Positions 43,067 through 51,648 of a DNA stretch of 64,000 bases are shown one piece after another. Under the pieces are notes generated by a model. That model saw only the letters and a program-made list of their open reading frames with translations. It was not told where the DNA came from and searched no databases. Origin of the DNA: Bacillus_BD oryzisoli_A (lineage in GTDB: Bacteria; Bacillota; Bacilli; Bacillales; Cytobacillaceae); the NCBI RefSeq assembly GCF_043641075.1, contig NZ_JBHZRC010000005.1, positions 186,001 to 250,000 on the forward strand, written 5' to 3'. The position numbers were made by a program, and so were the translations under genes. How positions within the stretch are numbered: position 1 is the stretch's first letter; each line of letters opens with the position of its first letter.

Positions 43067-43843
43067 ATGTCAAAAGTGTTATACAGTGTTGAAAATCATA
43101 TTGCGTTAGTTACGATCAATCGTGCAGAGGTGCTAAACTGCTTTGATTATGATACATTACACCAACTAGCTGAAATTGTAGATAGGATTGAATTGGATCC
43201 AGAGGTTCGAGTGGTTATATTTACCGGGGCTGGTGAAAAAGCGTTCAGTGCAGGGGCGGATTTGAAGGAACGCAAAACTTTGTCACAGCAAGAGGTCCGT
43301 AGAAATGTGAAGGCCATTCGTGATGTGTTTAATCATATCGCTGAGCTTCCGCAGCCAACCATTGCAGCTGTGAATGGTCATGCATTAGGAGGAGGCTTTG
43401 AATTAATCCTAGCATGTGATTTCTCCATCTCTGTTCCAACAGCAAAAGTAGGTCTTACAGAGACAAGCTGGGCCATTATTCCAGGTGCAGGTGGAACGCA
43501 ACGCTTGCCGCGACTAATCGGGGAAATGAAAGCAAAAGAACTTATTTTTACCGCTAAAAAGCTTACTGCTCAGGAAGCCTATGACTTGGGGATTATTACA
43601 AGGGTCGTAAATAATGAGAATGTCGTAGATGCATGTATAGCCTTTGCGGGTGAAATGTTGAAAAATGGTCCAGTGGCATTAAAGCAGGCAAAGTATGCCA
43701 TTCATCAAGGGATGAATGTTGATATCCAGACGGGCTTAGCGATTGAATCGAAGGCGTATGAACTAACGATTCCAACAGAAGATAGACTTGAGGCTTTAGC
43801 AGCGTTCAGTGAAAAAAGAAATCCTGTTTTTATAGGGAAATAG
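43067..43843 (+). CDS. Enoyl-CoA hydratase/isomerase family protein
   Basis: The 258-residue crotonase has AGEKAFSAGADLKERKTLS, GGGFELILACDFSIS and GLTETSWAIIPGAGGTQRL, which is the AUH/methylglutaconyl-hydratase-like branch. It closes the paa operon after the repeat element and precedes paaX. It could hydrate an intermediate of the lower pathway or replace the hydratase domain of PaaZ; neither can be decided. Confidence 0.82.
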   Translation: MSKVLYSVENHIALVTINRAEVLNCFDYDTLHQLAEIVDRIELDPEVRVVIFTGAGEKAFSAGADLKERKTLSQQEVRRNVKAIRDVFNHIAELPQPTIAAVNGHALGGGFELILACDFSISVPTAKVGLTETSWAIIPGAGGTQRLPRLIGEMKAKELIFTAKKLTAQEAYDLGIITRVVNNENVVDACIAFAGEMLKNGPVALKQAKYAIHQGMNVDIQTGLAIESKAYELTIPTEDRLEALAAFSEKRNPVFIGK

Positions 43844-43951
43844 TAGTTGCCAGATTATTAAAAAATTAGATATGATTAGAGTAAGTCTAAAGCGTATGGA
43901 TAACATGTAAAGAGTAGGATTATGCGCTGAAATAAGAAAAGAGTGATGTAA

Positions 43952-44842
43952 TTGAGTAAAACGCAATCATTGATCCTAACACTATATGGTGATTACATAC
44001 GCCATTATGGAAATAAGATTTGGATTGGAAGCTTAATTCAGCTTCTAAAGCCGTTTGATCACAATGAGCAGGCTGTACGTGTAGCCGTTTCACGAATGAT
44101 GAAGCAAGGACTGCTGCAATCGGAACGAAAAGGGAATAAAAGCTATTATAAGCTTACTGAAAGAGGAGTAAGCCGTGTAGATGAAGCAGCGAGAAGAATC
44201 TACAAACTGGATCCGCATGAATGGGATGGCAAGTGGAGAGTTGTCATGTATAACATTCCTGAGGAAAAAAGACAGGTCCGTGATGATTTTCGAAAAGAGC
44301 TGCAATGGAGCGGTTTTGGGAACCTTTCGAATGGTTGCTGGATATCGCCTAATAACTTTGAAAAAGAGATCCACTTGCTTATTAGTAAATATAAAATAGA
44401 AGAATATGTTCAGCTTTTTCTTTCTAAGCATATTGGACCTCAGCCAGATGACCATTTAGTGCAGAAATGCTGGCCGCTAGATGAAATCGGGGAAAAATAT
44501 GAAGAATTTATTGATTCTTATAGTAAAAAGTTTATTGTTCATCAAAGTGTGATACAAAGCGGTGAAATGTCGGATGAAGAATGTTTTATTGAAAGAACTA
44601 ATTTAGTTCATGTGTATCGCAAATTCTTATTTGTTGATCCATTTCTTCCGAAGGAGCTATTACCCGAACGGTGGATTGGGAATCATGCGGCATTATTATT
44701 TAATCAATATTATAAAATTCTTTCAGAGCCGGCCATAAGGTTCTTTGAGGATATTTTTCAGGAAGAAAATGATTTAGGAATGAAAGAAAACTACAACGAG
44801 GAAGAATCCTCCTTGATTAGTTATCATGAACCAACAACCTAG
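43952..44842 (+). CDS. paaX: Phenylacetate operon repressor PaaX
   Basis: The 296-residue protein starts at TTG 43952, giving SKTQSLILTLYGDYIRHYG, the conserved PaaX N-terminus with a winged helix. LLKPFDHNEQAVRVAVSRMMKQGLL (over 44043-44117) is the DNA-binding part. PaaX represses paa genes until phenylacetyl-CoA binds. A hairpin CCTAGGACAA/TTGTCCTAGG follows the gene. Confidence 0.93.
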   Translation: MSKTQSLILTLYGDYIRHYGNKIWIGSLIQLLKPFDHNEQAVRVAVSRMMKQGLLQSERKGNKSYYKLTERGVSRVDEAARRIYKLDPHEWDGKWRVVMYNIPEEKRQVRDDFRKELQWSGFGNLSNGCWISPNNFEKEIHLLISKYKIEEYVQLFLSKHIGPQPDDHLVQKCWPLDEIGEKYEEFIDSYSKKFIVHQSVIQSGEMSDEECFIERTNLVHVYRKFLFVDPFLPKELLPERWIGNHAALLFNQYYKILSEPAIRFFEDIFQEENDLGMKENYNEEESSLISYHEPTT

Positions 44843-44864
44843 GACAAATTGTCCTAGGATTTTA
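44838..44864. terminator. Hairpin between paaX and paaY
   Basis: CCTAGGACAA pairs with TTGTCCTAGG; the following ATTTTAG is a weak T tract. It lies between convergent genes. Confidence 0.65.
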
Positions 44865-45381
44865 GAGTTTCTTTTAGAGTTTCATTGTATATGTAGCTTT
44901 TCTCGACGTAGGTATCAATGGATAATTGAATAAGCTCTAAATCAGAATCATTTAGTTCTCGTACCACTTTTCCTGGTGAGCCTATTACAAGGGAACGAGG
45001 CGGGATTACTTTACCAGCTGGTATCAGTGAATTTGCACCAATGATACATTCTTCACCAATTACTGCGCCATCTAAAATGGTAGATCCCATCCCGATGATA
45101 CATCTTTTTTTAATCGTACAACCATGAAGAACAACATTGTGACCGACAGTCACCTCGTCTTCAACAATGACTGGGGCGCCATCATATAAATGAATCGTAG
45201 AATTATCTTGAATGCTGCAGCGGTCTCCAATAATGATGCTGTCCTCGTCACCGCGTAAAACAGCATTGAACCAGATAGAGGTCTCTTTACCGACCGTAAC
45301 GTCTCCTATTAAATGAGAGCCTGGGGCTATGAATGCGGTGCTGTGAACGACTGGCTTTTTGTCTTGAAATGGGATAAGCAT
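44854..45381 (-). CDS. paaY: Gamma-carbonic-anhydrase-like hexapeptide protein, PaaY type
   Basis: The 175-residue protein is a left-handed beta helix with hexapeptide repeats (GSHLIGDVTVGKETSIWFNAV, IGDRCSIQDNSTIH, VTVGHNVVLHGC). Zinc ligand histidines are in HNVVLHGC and in IHLY. PaaY is a thioesterase in phenylacetate operons and removes dead-end CoA products. It is convergent with paaX and divergent from the next gene. Confidence 0.85.
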   Translation of the reverse strand: MLIPFQDKKPVVHSTAFIAPGSHLIGDVTVGKETSIWFNAVLRGDEDSIIIGDRCSIQDNSTIHLYDGAPVIVEDEVTVGHNVVLHGCTIKKRCIIGMGSTILDGAVIGEECIIGANSLIPAGKVIPPRSLVIGSPGKVVRELNDSDLELIQLSIDTYVEKSYIYNETLKETLKS

Positions 45382-45453
45382 TGTAGAATCTCCTTTTTAA
45401 TTTTTATAATTTTCATATAATTATATCATACTATAAGGATAAGGTGGATTGAA

Positions 45454-46419
45454 ATGAACTCTATATGTGAACAGCTATCGATAAAATATCCGATTATACA
45501 AGGAGGAATGGGGAATATCAGTCATGCAGCGCTAACTGCTGCAGTATCAGAAGCAGGCGGACTCGGTACAATCGGCTGTGGGACCATGAGTCCTCAAGAA
45601 GTAGAAAATATTATTTTGGAAACAAAAGAAAAGACAAAACGACCATTTGCGCTAAATATTGCCATTACGGTAAGCCCCTATGCTTCGGAATTGATACAGT
45701 TAGCCATTACACATCATATACCTGTTGTGTCCTTATCTGCAGGTAATCCAGCTCCATTCATCCCGGTGCTGCATCAGAATGGAATTAAAGTAATTGCGGT
45801 GGTAGCCTCTGTGAAACACGCTCAAAAGGCAGAAGCAGCAGGAGCTGATCTGTTGGCAGCTGAAGGGTTTGAGGCAGCTGGGATTAATTCCAATCTTGAG
45901 CTAACTACCTTTACGTTAATCCCACAGATTGCAAATGCTGTATCGATTCCAGTCATTGCAGCAGGAGGCATTGGTGATGGAAAAGGGCTTGCTGCAGCTC
46001 TTATGCTTGGGGCTAGCGGAGTTCAAATGGGGACTCGTCTAATTGCGACAAAGGAAGCGCAGTTACATGATCATTATAAAGAAAAAATAATCCAGGCAAG
46101 CGACACAGATACACGAATCATTGGACGGTCTGTCGGACGGGTAAGACGTGTCCTGCAAGCGGGATATACAGAAAAAATCAGACAAGCGGAGAATGATGGT
46201 TTAAGCTTAGAAGAGTTTAATCGAATGACATCTGAAGACTATCATATTAAGGGTGCTGTATACGGGGATTTGGAGAATGGCTATATTAATAGCGGACAAA
46301 TTGCCGGCCTTGTGACAACCATACCAACGGTAGAAGAACTATTTACTAGTATGGTAGAAGAAGCAATGGAACGAATGGACCATGGTCTTCGTAATTTGTC
46401 TGCTTTGAATAAACGGTAA
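45454..46419 (+). CDS. Nitronate monooxygenase / FabK-like flavoprotein
   Basis: The 321-residue TIM barrel begins YPIIQGGMGNISHAALTAAV and has AEGFEAAGINS, IPVIAAGGIGDGKGLAAALMLGASGVQMGTR (over 45947-46042), which is the FMN phosphate site. These motifs are shared by 2-nitropropane dioxygenases and FabK enoyl reductases. Its role near paa genes is unclear; it may act on a side product or on fatty acids. Confidence 0.85.
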   Translation: MNSICEQLSIKYPIIQGGMGNISHAALTAAVSEAGGLGTIGCGTMSPQEVENIILETKEKTKRPFALNIAITVSPYASELIQLAITHHIPVVSLSAGNPAPFIPVLHQNGIKVIAVVASVKHAQKAEAAGADLLAAEGFEAAGINSNLELTTFTLIPQIANAVSIPVIAAGGIGDGKGLAAALMLGASGVQMGTRLIATKEAQLHDHYKEKIIQASDTDTRIIGRSVGRVRRVLQAGYTEKIRQAENDGLSLEEFNRMTSEDYHIKGAVYGDLENGYINSGQIAGLVTTIPTVEELFTSMVEEAMERMDHGLRNLSALNKR

Positions 46420-46450
46420 TTTTATAAGAAAAGGAGGACCGATTGCCATA

Positions 46451-46478
46451 ATAACGGGTTCTCTTTAAGGGTGCAAAA
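46451..46478 (+). repeat. Left arm of an inverted repeat around the hairpin array
   Basis: ATAACGGGTTCTCTTT plus AAGGGTGCAAAA is nearly the reverse complement of 47072-47100. The two arms enclose about 600 bp containing the 52-bp array. Confidence 0.65.
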
Positions 46479-46498
46479 CAGTAAATCGCAATGCAAAA

Positions 46499-46534
46499 AG
46501 GGTGCGAAATCACAGTGATTTCGCACCTATTTTT
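46499..46534 (+). terminator. Intrinsic terminator downstream of the nitronate monooxygenase gene
   Basis: GGTGCGAAATCA pairs with TGATTTCGCACC and is followed by TATTTTT. Confidence 0.88.
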
Positions 46535-46702
46535 GAATTTTCAATGTTTTTAATAATTTATCATGCAAAATCACATAGAAAATCGCTTAGCAAATAAAAA
46601 CTTGCGAATAGATATTATCCATTCGTGTATTTTGTTGCTAAATGATAGGCTAAAAGCATGTTCATATATGGATAAAATAAAGGAATAAATAAAGAATTGA
46701 AT

Positions 46703-47005
46703 CTTCGGACAGAAGAAATCGAAATATTATCGGATGTGTCCGAAGTCAGGGCAACTTCGGACAGAAGAAATCGAAATATCCTCGGATGTGTCCGAAGTCA
46801 GGGCAACTTCGGAAAGAAGAAATCGAAATATCCTCGGATGTGTCCGAAGTCAGGGCAACTTCGGAAAGAAGAAATCGAAATATTATCGGATGTGTCCGAA
46901 GTCAGGGCAACTTCGGACAGAAGAAAGCAAAATACTATCGTATGTGTCCGAAGTCAGGGCAACTTCGGACAGAAGAAAGCAAAATACTATCGGATGTGTC
47001 CGAAG
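46703..47005. repeat. Array of six 52-bp repeats, each with a hairpin
   Basis: Five full 52-bp units and a last unit of 43 bp begin at 46703, 46755, 46807, 46859, 46911 and 46963. Each unit has CTTCGGACA (or CTTCGGAAA) at its start and TGTCCGAAG 25 bases later, followed by the spacer TCAGGGCAA. Units differ by a few bases (ATTATCGG, ATCCTCGG or ACTATCGG in the loop). Because 52 is not a multiple of three, all plus frames stay open across it, but the peptides have no protein-like pattern. Confidence 0.9.
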
Positions 47006-47013
47006 TCTAAAAT

Positions 47014-47053
47014 TAAGAAAAGACATGGCATTCTTATCCATGCTTTTTCTTAC
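47014..47053. other. Extra hairpin after the array
   Basis: AAGAAAAGACATGG pairs imperfectly with CCATGCTTTTTCTT. Confidence 0.45.
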
Positions 47054-47081
47054 GTTATTTATTTATTTATTTTTTGCACCT

Positions 47082-47123
47082 AAAAAGAGAACCCGTTATT
47101 GCGATAACGGGTTCTCTTTTTAG
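47082..47123. terminator. Bidirectional terminator at the end of paaI
   Basis: AAAAAGAGAACCCGTTAT pairs perfectly with ATAACGGGTTCTCTTTTT, with T runs on both strands. Its left arm is also the right partner of the inverted repeat at 46451. Confidence 0.9.
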
Positions 47124-47124
47124 A

Positions 47125-47574
47125 TTAGTTTTCTACCGGAACAAAATAAGTATTTTTGCGATAGGCTAATGCTTCCATAGAAGCTAAAAGCTCACCGTTG
47201 CTTTCTACCTGGATTTTATACCATGAAGTACGATTGTTTTTCTTTTCTTCAACTGCAGTAGCCTTTAATCGGGATCCCTTCATCCCAGCTGCCATGAAAT
47301 TAACTGTCGTATTCAAACCAACAGCGGTTTTTCCATATGAATTACAAGCAGCGGCAAATACATAATCCGCTAAAGCAAAGATAATCGCTCCGTGTACGGT
47401 TCCATGTGTGTTTAACATATGGTCTTGTATGTCTAGTTCAGCTGTTGCTGTTCCTTCTCCAAGCTCAAGAAGTTTAATCCCAAGGAATTGTGCATAGGGC
47501 TCCTGCTCGAAATGCTCAAAAATTTCATCATAATATTTCTGATGTATTTGTTGCTCTGTTAAATTTGTAATCAT
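47125..47574 (-). CDS. paaI: Hotdog-fold acyl-CoA thioesterase, PaaI type
   Basis: The ATG at 47574 has AAAGGTGG 8 bases upstream; a GTG at 47586 overlaps that site. The 149-residue protein has NTHGTVHGAIIFALADYVFAAACNS (split at 47345-47420), the PaaI active-site helix, and ELDIQDHMLNTHG. PaaI hydrolyses ring-hydroxylated phenylacetyl-CoA and protects CoA pools. It is 24 bases from the permease gene, in the same direction. Confidence 0.88.
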   Translation of the reverse strand: MITNLTEQQIHQKYYDEIFEHFEQEPYAQFLGIKLLELGEGTATAELDIQDHMLNTHGTVHGAIIFALADYVFAAACNSYGKTAVGLNTTVNFMAAGMKGSRLKATAVEEKKNNRTSWYKIQVESNGELLASMEALAYRKNTYFVPVEN

Positions 47575-47597
47575 GCTAGTCGCCACCTTTACTTATA

Positions 47598-49151
47598 TTA
47601 ATGTTCCTCGGGTGCGCTTATTCCAAAGCCTGTATTTGATTTAAACAAAACCTCTTCAAAGCGGCCTGTAGAAGCACTCTTCTTAGATGATAGGACTGTT
47701 CCAAGATAGGCTCCGATGAATCCTAGTGGAACTGTTACGATTGTTGGATTTGCTAATGGAAATAACGGGTCTCCTGTTAAAATGGCTGCACCAGCCTCAG
47801 GATTCCATACATTTGGGCTCAATAAAACAAGGATAACAGAGCTGATTAATCCAATTACCATTCCTGTTACAGCGCCAGTTGAGTTGAACCGCTTCCAATA
47901 GATTGTCAACAACATGACTGGAAGGTTTGCACTTGCTGCAATCCCCAAAGCTAAAACGGATAAAAACGCTACGTTTAAGTTCTGGGCTGCTAATGCTAAG
48001 AGAATAGATGTAACTGCTACTGCAACAGAGGCAATACGTGCAACCTTCATTTGTTGCTTTTCCGTGATGTTACCTTTTTTAATGATTTGTCCATATATAT
48101 CATGGGCGAAGGCAGATGCTGATGTTAATACAAGTGCTGAAACAACAGCGAGAATAGTCGCAAACGCAACGGCTGAGATGAAAGCAAATAGGAAATCGCC
48201 TCCAACTGATAGCGCTAACATTGGTGCTGCCATATTTCCAGAAGGATTAGCTGCTACGATATTATCCCAGCCTACAAATGCGGTAGCTCCAAATCCTAGA
48301 AAGACTACCATAAGGAAAAATGCACCAATAAACCATGTAGAATAGAAAACTGATTTTCTAGCAGTTACTGCATCTTTTACTGTGAAAAAGCGGATAAGCA
48401 GATGTGGTAATCCAGCGACTCCAAGAACAAGTGCCATGTTAAGGGAAATCATATCCAAACCATTACTGTACTTGTTGCCTGGGTTTGCTAATTCAGCTCC
48501 AAATGGGCTTGCCGTTTTAATCTGCTGGAACATTTGAATGATGCTGAAATCAAATTTAGCAAAAACTAAAAAGGTTAAAACAAACGATCCGCCAAGCAGA
48601 AGTACTGCTTTTATGATTTGAACCCAGCTTGTTGCTGTCATTCCTCCGAAAATTACATAGATCGTCATCAAAATCCCGACAATGACAACGGCGATCCAAT
48701 AATCGATGCCCAGCATTAAACTAATCAGTCCGCCTCCGCCAACCAATTGGGCGATCATATAAAAAATAGAAATGACGAGTGTGCTGGCAGCTGCTGTACC
48801 GCGAACTTTGTCAGAAGGAAAACGAGACGTAATCATATCAGCTAGTGTGTATTTTCCTAAGTTCCGCATAGGTTCAGCAACTAAATACATTAAAAATAGA
48901 AAACCTAGTAGATTTCCGATACTCATATAAAATCCATCAAAGCCAATTAACGAAATCGCGCCTGTAATTCCTAAAAAGGAAGCGGCAGACATGAAATCAC
49001 CCGCTACAGCTAAACCATTTTGAGTAGCAGTAAGTCCTCCTCCAGCTGTATAAAAATCACTAGTGCTCTTGGTCTTTTTTGAAGAGAGGTAAGTAATAAC
49101 TAAGGTTAATAAGATGATTCCTACGAAAAGCAGGATAGAAAGAACGCTCAT
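47598..49151 (-). CDS. Sodium:solute symporter, acetate permease (ActP) type
   Basis: The 517-residue protein has about 13 transmembrane helices and the motifs DFYTAGGGLTATQNGLAVAGDFMSAASFLG (over 48968-49060), GLPHLLIRFFTV and FATILAVVSALVLTSASAFAHD. These place it in the ActP branch of the SSS family. It overlaps the DUF485 gene, as acetate permeases do with YjcH. In the paa neighbourhood and joined to paaI, phenylacetate uptake (as by the SSS permease PaaL) is a real alternative to acetate. Confidence 0.88.
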   Translation of the reverse strand: MSVLSILLFVGIILLTLVITYLSSKKTKSTSDFYTAGGGLTATQNGLAVAGDFMSAASFLGITGAISLIGFDGFYMSIGNLLGFLFLMYLVAEPMRNLGKYTLADMITSRFPSDKVRGTAAASTLVISIFYMIAQLVGGGGLISLMLGIDYWIAVVIVGILMTIYVIFGGMTATSWVQIIKAVLLLGGSFVLTFLVFAKFDFSIIQMFQQIKTASPFGAELANPGNKYSNGLDMISLNMALVLGVAGLPHLLIRFFTVKDAVTARKSVFYSTWFIGAFFLMVVFLGFGATAFVGWDNIVAANPSGNMAAPMLALSVGGDFLFAFISAVAFATILAVVSALVLTSASAFAHDIYGQIIKKGNITEKQQMKVARIASVAVAVTSILLALAAQNLNVAFLSVLALGIAASANLPVMLLTIYWKRFNSTGAVTGMVIGLISSVILVLLSPNVWNPEAGAAILTGDPLFPLANPTIVTVPLGFIGAYLGTVLSSKKSASTGRFEEVLFKSNTGFGISAPEEH

Positions 49152-49495
49152 TCACCTAGCTCCTTTCTATATTTTTGTAAAATTGCTTTAGATAAGTTAT
49201 CATACTTTTCTGACTTCTTAACATAAATAAATCCACAAATCCAGACGACTAAGAACTGCATGGATGCAAACAACCAAGCGCCTGTAATCGGGCCGATAAC
49301 TTCCGTATGTAATACTTTCGTGTATGCAGCCAATAATGGTAAAGAAAAGTAAAAAATGAGGAAGAATACCGTTGTTGGAATAATAAATGATTTTTTTCTT
49401 TTTACTAATTCCTCAAATTCATTTGTTTTGATCAAGCTGTGATAAGGTATACCTTGTTGATCAGATTGTTCCTCAAGAAGTATCGATTGTTTCAT
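49148..49495 (-). CDS. DUF485 membrane protein (YjcH-like)
   Basis: The 115-residue protein has two transmembrane helices (FIIPTTVFFLIFYFSLPLLAA and TGAWLFASMQFLVVWICGFIYV) and the short motif RKKSF before the first. DUF485 proteins accompany ActP-type symporters. Its stop overlaps the permease start by 4 bases. A ribosome site AGGAG is upstream. Confidence 0.9.
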   Translation of the reverse strand: MKQSILLEEQSDQQGIPYHSLIKTNEFEELVKRKKSFIIPTTVFFLIFYFSLPLLAAYTKVLHTEVIGPITGAWLFASMQFLVVWICGFIYVKKSEKYDNLSKAILQKYRKELGE

Positions 49496-49889
49496 AAAAC
49501 ATCTCCTCGCTTCATAACTATTTTATTTTTACAAATAATACTTATGTTATGTTCATGGATGTAGAATCGTTTAAAATTAGATAGATACCTATTTTATCGG
49601 TTCGCCCTCCTTGTTTTAATAATAAATCACTTTTTGAACGAAAGGATATAAAAGTGTTATACGTATACGAATATATCATACATATAATTGGAAGTAAATA
49701 ATATTTTTAATTATTTGAATAGTGAAAATGTTGGGTTGTAAATAGATGATCTCTTTTGTTAAAGCGGTTACTAAAAAGTGGATATATCAAATAGTAGGAA
49801 TGTGTTAAAAATCAAGTTATATACATAATTAAAAAGACCAAAGAACATAATACGTTCCTTGGTCTTTCTTCTAAAGAAAGTCAACTGCT
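49496..49889. other. Intergenic region between the actP-type operon and tenI
   Basis: No gene is seen in 394 bases. It holds the minus-strand upstream region of the DUF485 gene, a short palindrome TATACGTATA at 49658-49667, and the tenI terminator at 49831-49868. Confidence 0.5.
49831..49868 (-). terminator. Intrinsic terminator of the thi operon
   Basis: On the minus strand AAGACCAAGGAAC pairs with GTTCTTTGGTCTT and is followed by TTT. Confidence 0.85.
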
Positions 49890-50474
49890 TCAAATGCTAA
49901 ATTGTTGCGCTAGTTCAACCGGTGTAGGACTGGTCATTGCCTCTGACATGATACAAAATCCCTTAGCACCTGCTGCTAGTATTTCTTTTACATGATGGCG
50001 TTGTATTCCGCCAATGGCAAATACCGGAATATTAACCGAAGCACTTACCTCTTTTAGAAAGGAGAGTCCCCTTGGAGGAACTCCTTTTTTACTATCTGTA
50101 GAATAGATATGCCCTGCAATTAGGTGGGTAGCTCCTAATGAAACAGCTTCTTTTGCCTCCTCAACTGAATGGACGGAAGCACCAATCCTCCTAAAGGTTT
50201 GTAAATCACGTTGGTAGTTTCTTAGATTTGTCATTGATAATTGTATATCTACTAGGCCAAGCTTAGCCGCGACAGAAATGTTTTGATTAATGATCAGTGG
50301 AACATTGTGTTGATCACAGATGTCCTTCACTTGAAGGGCTAAACATTCATATTCATCAAGCTCTATATCTTTTTCTCTAAGCATGATGGCATGCGGCTGG
50401 CCCATAGCTAATTGATTGATTTGTGCTAAAAAGTCATGGTTACAGAGTTTCCGATTGGTCACATAAATCAGCAT
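49890..50474 (-). CDS. tenI: Thiazole tautomerase TenI
   Basis: The 194-residue TIM barrel has the ThiE/TenI fold; GHIYSTDSKKGVPPRG and FAIGGIQRHHVKEIL match TenI. TenI aromatises the thiazole carboxylate after ThiG. It is the last gene of the operon, 12 bases after thiH, with AGGCGGA as ribosome site. A weak ThiE role cannot be fully ruled out. Confidence 0.87.
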   Translation of the reverse strand: MLIYVTNRKLCNHDFLAQINQLAMGQPHAIMLREKDIELDEYECLALQVKDICDQHNVPLIINQNISVAAKLGLVDIQLSMTNLRNYQRDLQTFRRIGASVHSVEEAKEAVSLGATHLIAGHIYSTDSKKGVPPRGLSFLKEVSASVNIPVFAIGGIQRHHVKEILAAGAKGFCIMSEAMTSPTPVELAQQFSI

Positions 50475-50486
50475 TATACGGTCCGC

Positions 50487-51641
50487 CTAGACTCTAATAT
50501 AGTCTGTATAGACCGGCTGCAGCCCTTTTTGTACAAGCATGTCGTGAACTTCTTTGACGCTTCTTTCATCGGAAATCTCAAACTGCTTGTCGCCTTTTTG
50601 CTCCTCTTCATGACCGCCTACGCCAACATTCACACCTGCGGACATTTTCGTCGCCACCATGCCTGCAACATGGTCACGGAATCCTGCCCTTTCGCGGGTA
50701 GAAATCGTAATTCCCGCAAATGGCATAAATAAGCGGTAAGCCATCATCACCTGTAAAAGCTGCTTTTCGTGCACATCCTTTGAATTATTATCGGCATTGT
50801 TGATATATGGACGTATCCGTGGAACGGAAAAGCCAATCTCTGCATGCGGATATTTTTGCTGTATTAACTTTGCGTGCAACCCAGCGGCAAAGGCATCCTT
50901 GCGAAAATCATCAAGTCCTAATAATGCACCAAAGGAAACACCGCGCATTCCGCCTAATAATGCCCGCTCCTGCGCATAGAAACGGTAGGGGTAAATTCGT
51001 TTCGATCCCCATAAATGAACCTGTTCATATTTATCTGGATTGTAGGTTTCCTGATAAACTGATACAAAGTCAGCACCGCATTCATGCAGGTACGCATATT
51101 CGTCGACGTTTAAAGGATAGATTTCAATTCCGACTGTCTTAAAGTATTTGGCAGCAAGCTTAATCGTCTTCCCGATATATTCAACATCTGATTTATAGCG
51201 GGATTCACCGGTAAGAAGTAAAATCTCCTCTAATCCTGTAGCGGCAATTGCTTTTAATTCATCTTCCGCTTCATTAGGGTTAAGGACAGCACGCTGAATT
51301 TTATTGGTTGCTTTGAACCCACAATAGACACATTCATTTTCACAATAATTAGCAATATATAATGGAGTAAAAAGGGTGATGCTGTTGCCAAAATGCTTCT
51401 TGGTTTCCGCCATTCCCTTGCGAGCTATTTCTTCTAAGTATGGCAGCGCGGCAGGGGAGAGAAGCACACCGAAGTCCTCCAATGACAGATGGTCTTTGGC
51501 TAGCACCCTCTCAACATCCTGTCCTGTATAAAGACTATAATCATATGTTTCTACCGTTTTTAACACCCTGTCCATTAAATCAGATTGGATGATTTCCATT
51601 CCTTCCTGATACTGCATATGGTCAACTCTTTTTTTAGCCAT
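50487..51641 (-). CDS. thiH: 2-iminoacetate synthase ThiH (radical SAM)
   Basis: This 384-residue protein has the radical SAM cluster motif YCENECVYCGFK (CxxxCxxC), then LLLTGESRYKSDVEYI, which fits ThiH. It splits tyrosine to dehydroglycine and p-cresol for thiazole synthesis. B. subtilis uses the oxygen-dependent ThiO instead, so ThiH here is unusual and oxygen-sensitive. GGAGGA precedes the start; thiG ends 8 bases before. Confidence 0.93.
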   Translation of the reverse strand: MAKKRVDHMQYQEGMEIIQSDLMDRVLKTVETYDYSLYTGQDVERVLAKDHLSLEDFGVLLSPAALPYLEEIARKGMAETKKHFGNSITLFTPLYIANYCENECVYCGFKATNKIQRAVLNPNEAEDELKAIAATGLEEILLLTGESRYKSDVEYIGKTIKLAAKYFKTVGIEIYPLNVDEYAYLHECGADFVSVYQETYNPDKYEQVHLWGSKRIYPYRFYAQERALLGGMRGVSFGALLGLDDFRKDAFAAGLHAKLIQQKYPHAEIGFSVPRIRPYINNADNNSKDVHEKQLLQVMMAYRLFMPFAGITISTRERAGFRDHVAGMVATKMSAGVNVGVGGHEEEQKGDKQFEISDERSVKEVHDMLVQKGLQPVYTDYIRV

Positions 51642-51648
51642 TTCTCAA

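Noticed and set aside
42864..43109. 81-residue protein in the repeat element
   Set aside because: It lies in the structured repeat, and copy A does not keep the frame.
46703..47005. CRISPR array
   Set aside because: Nearly the whole 52-bp unit is repeated, so there are no distinct spacers; no cas genes are near.
46697..47123. Repeat protein encoded by the 52-bp array
   Set aside because: All three plus frames are open only because the 52-bp unit lacks stops; the peptides change frame each unit, have no ribosome site and look random.
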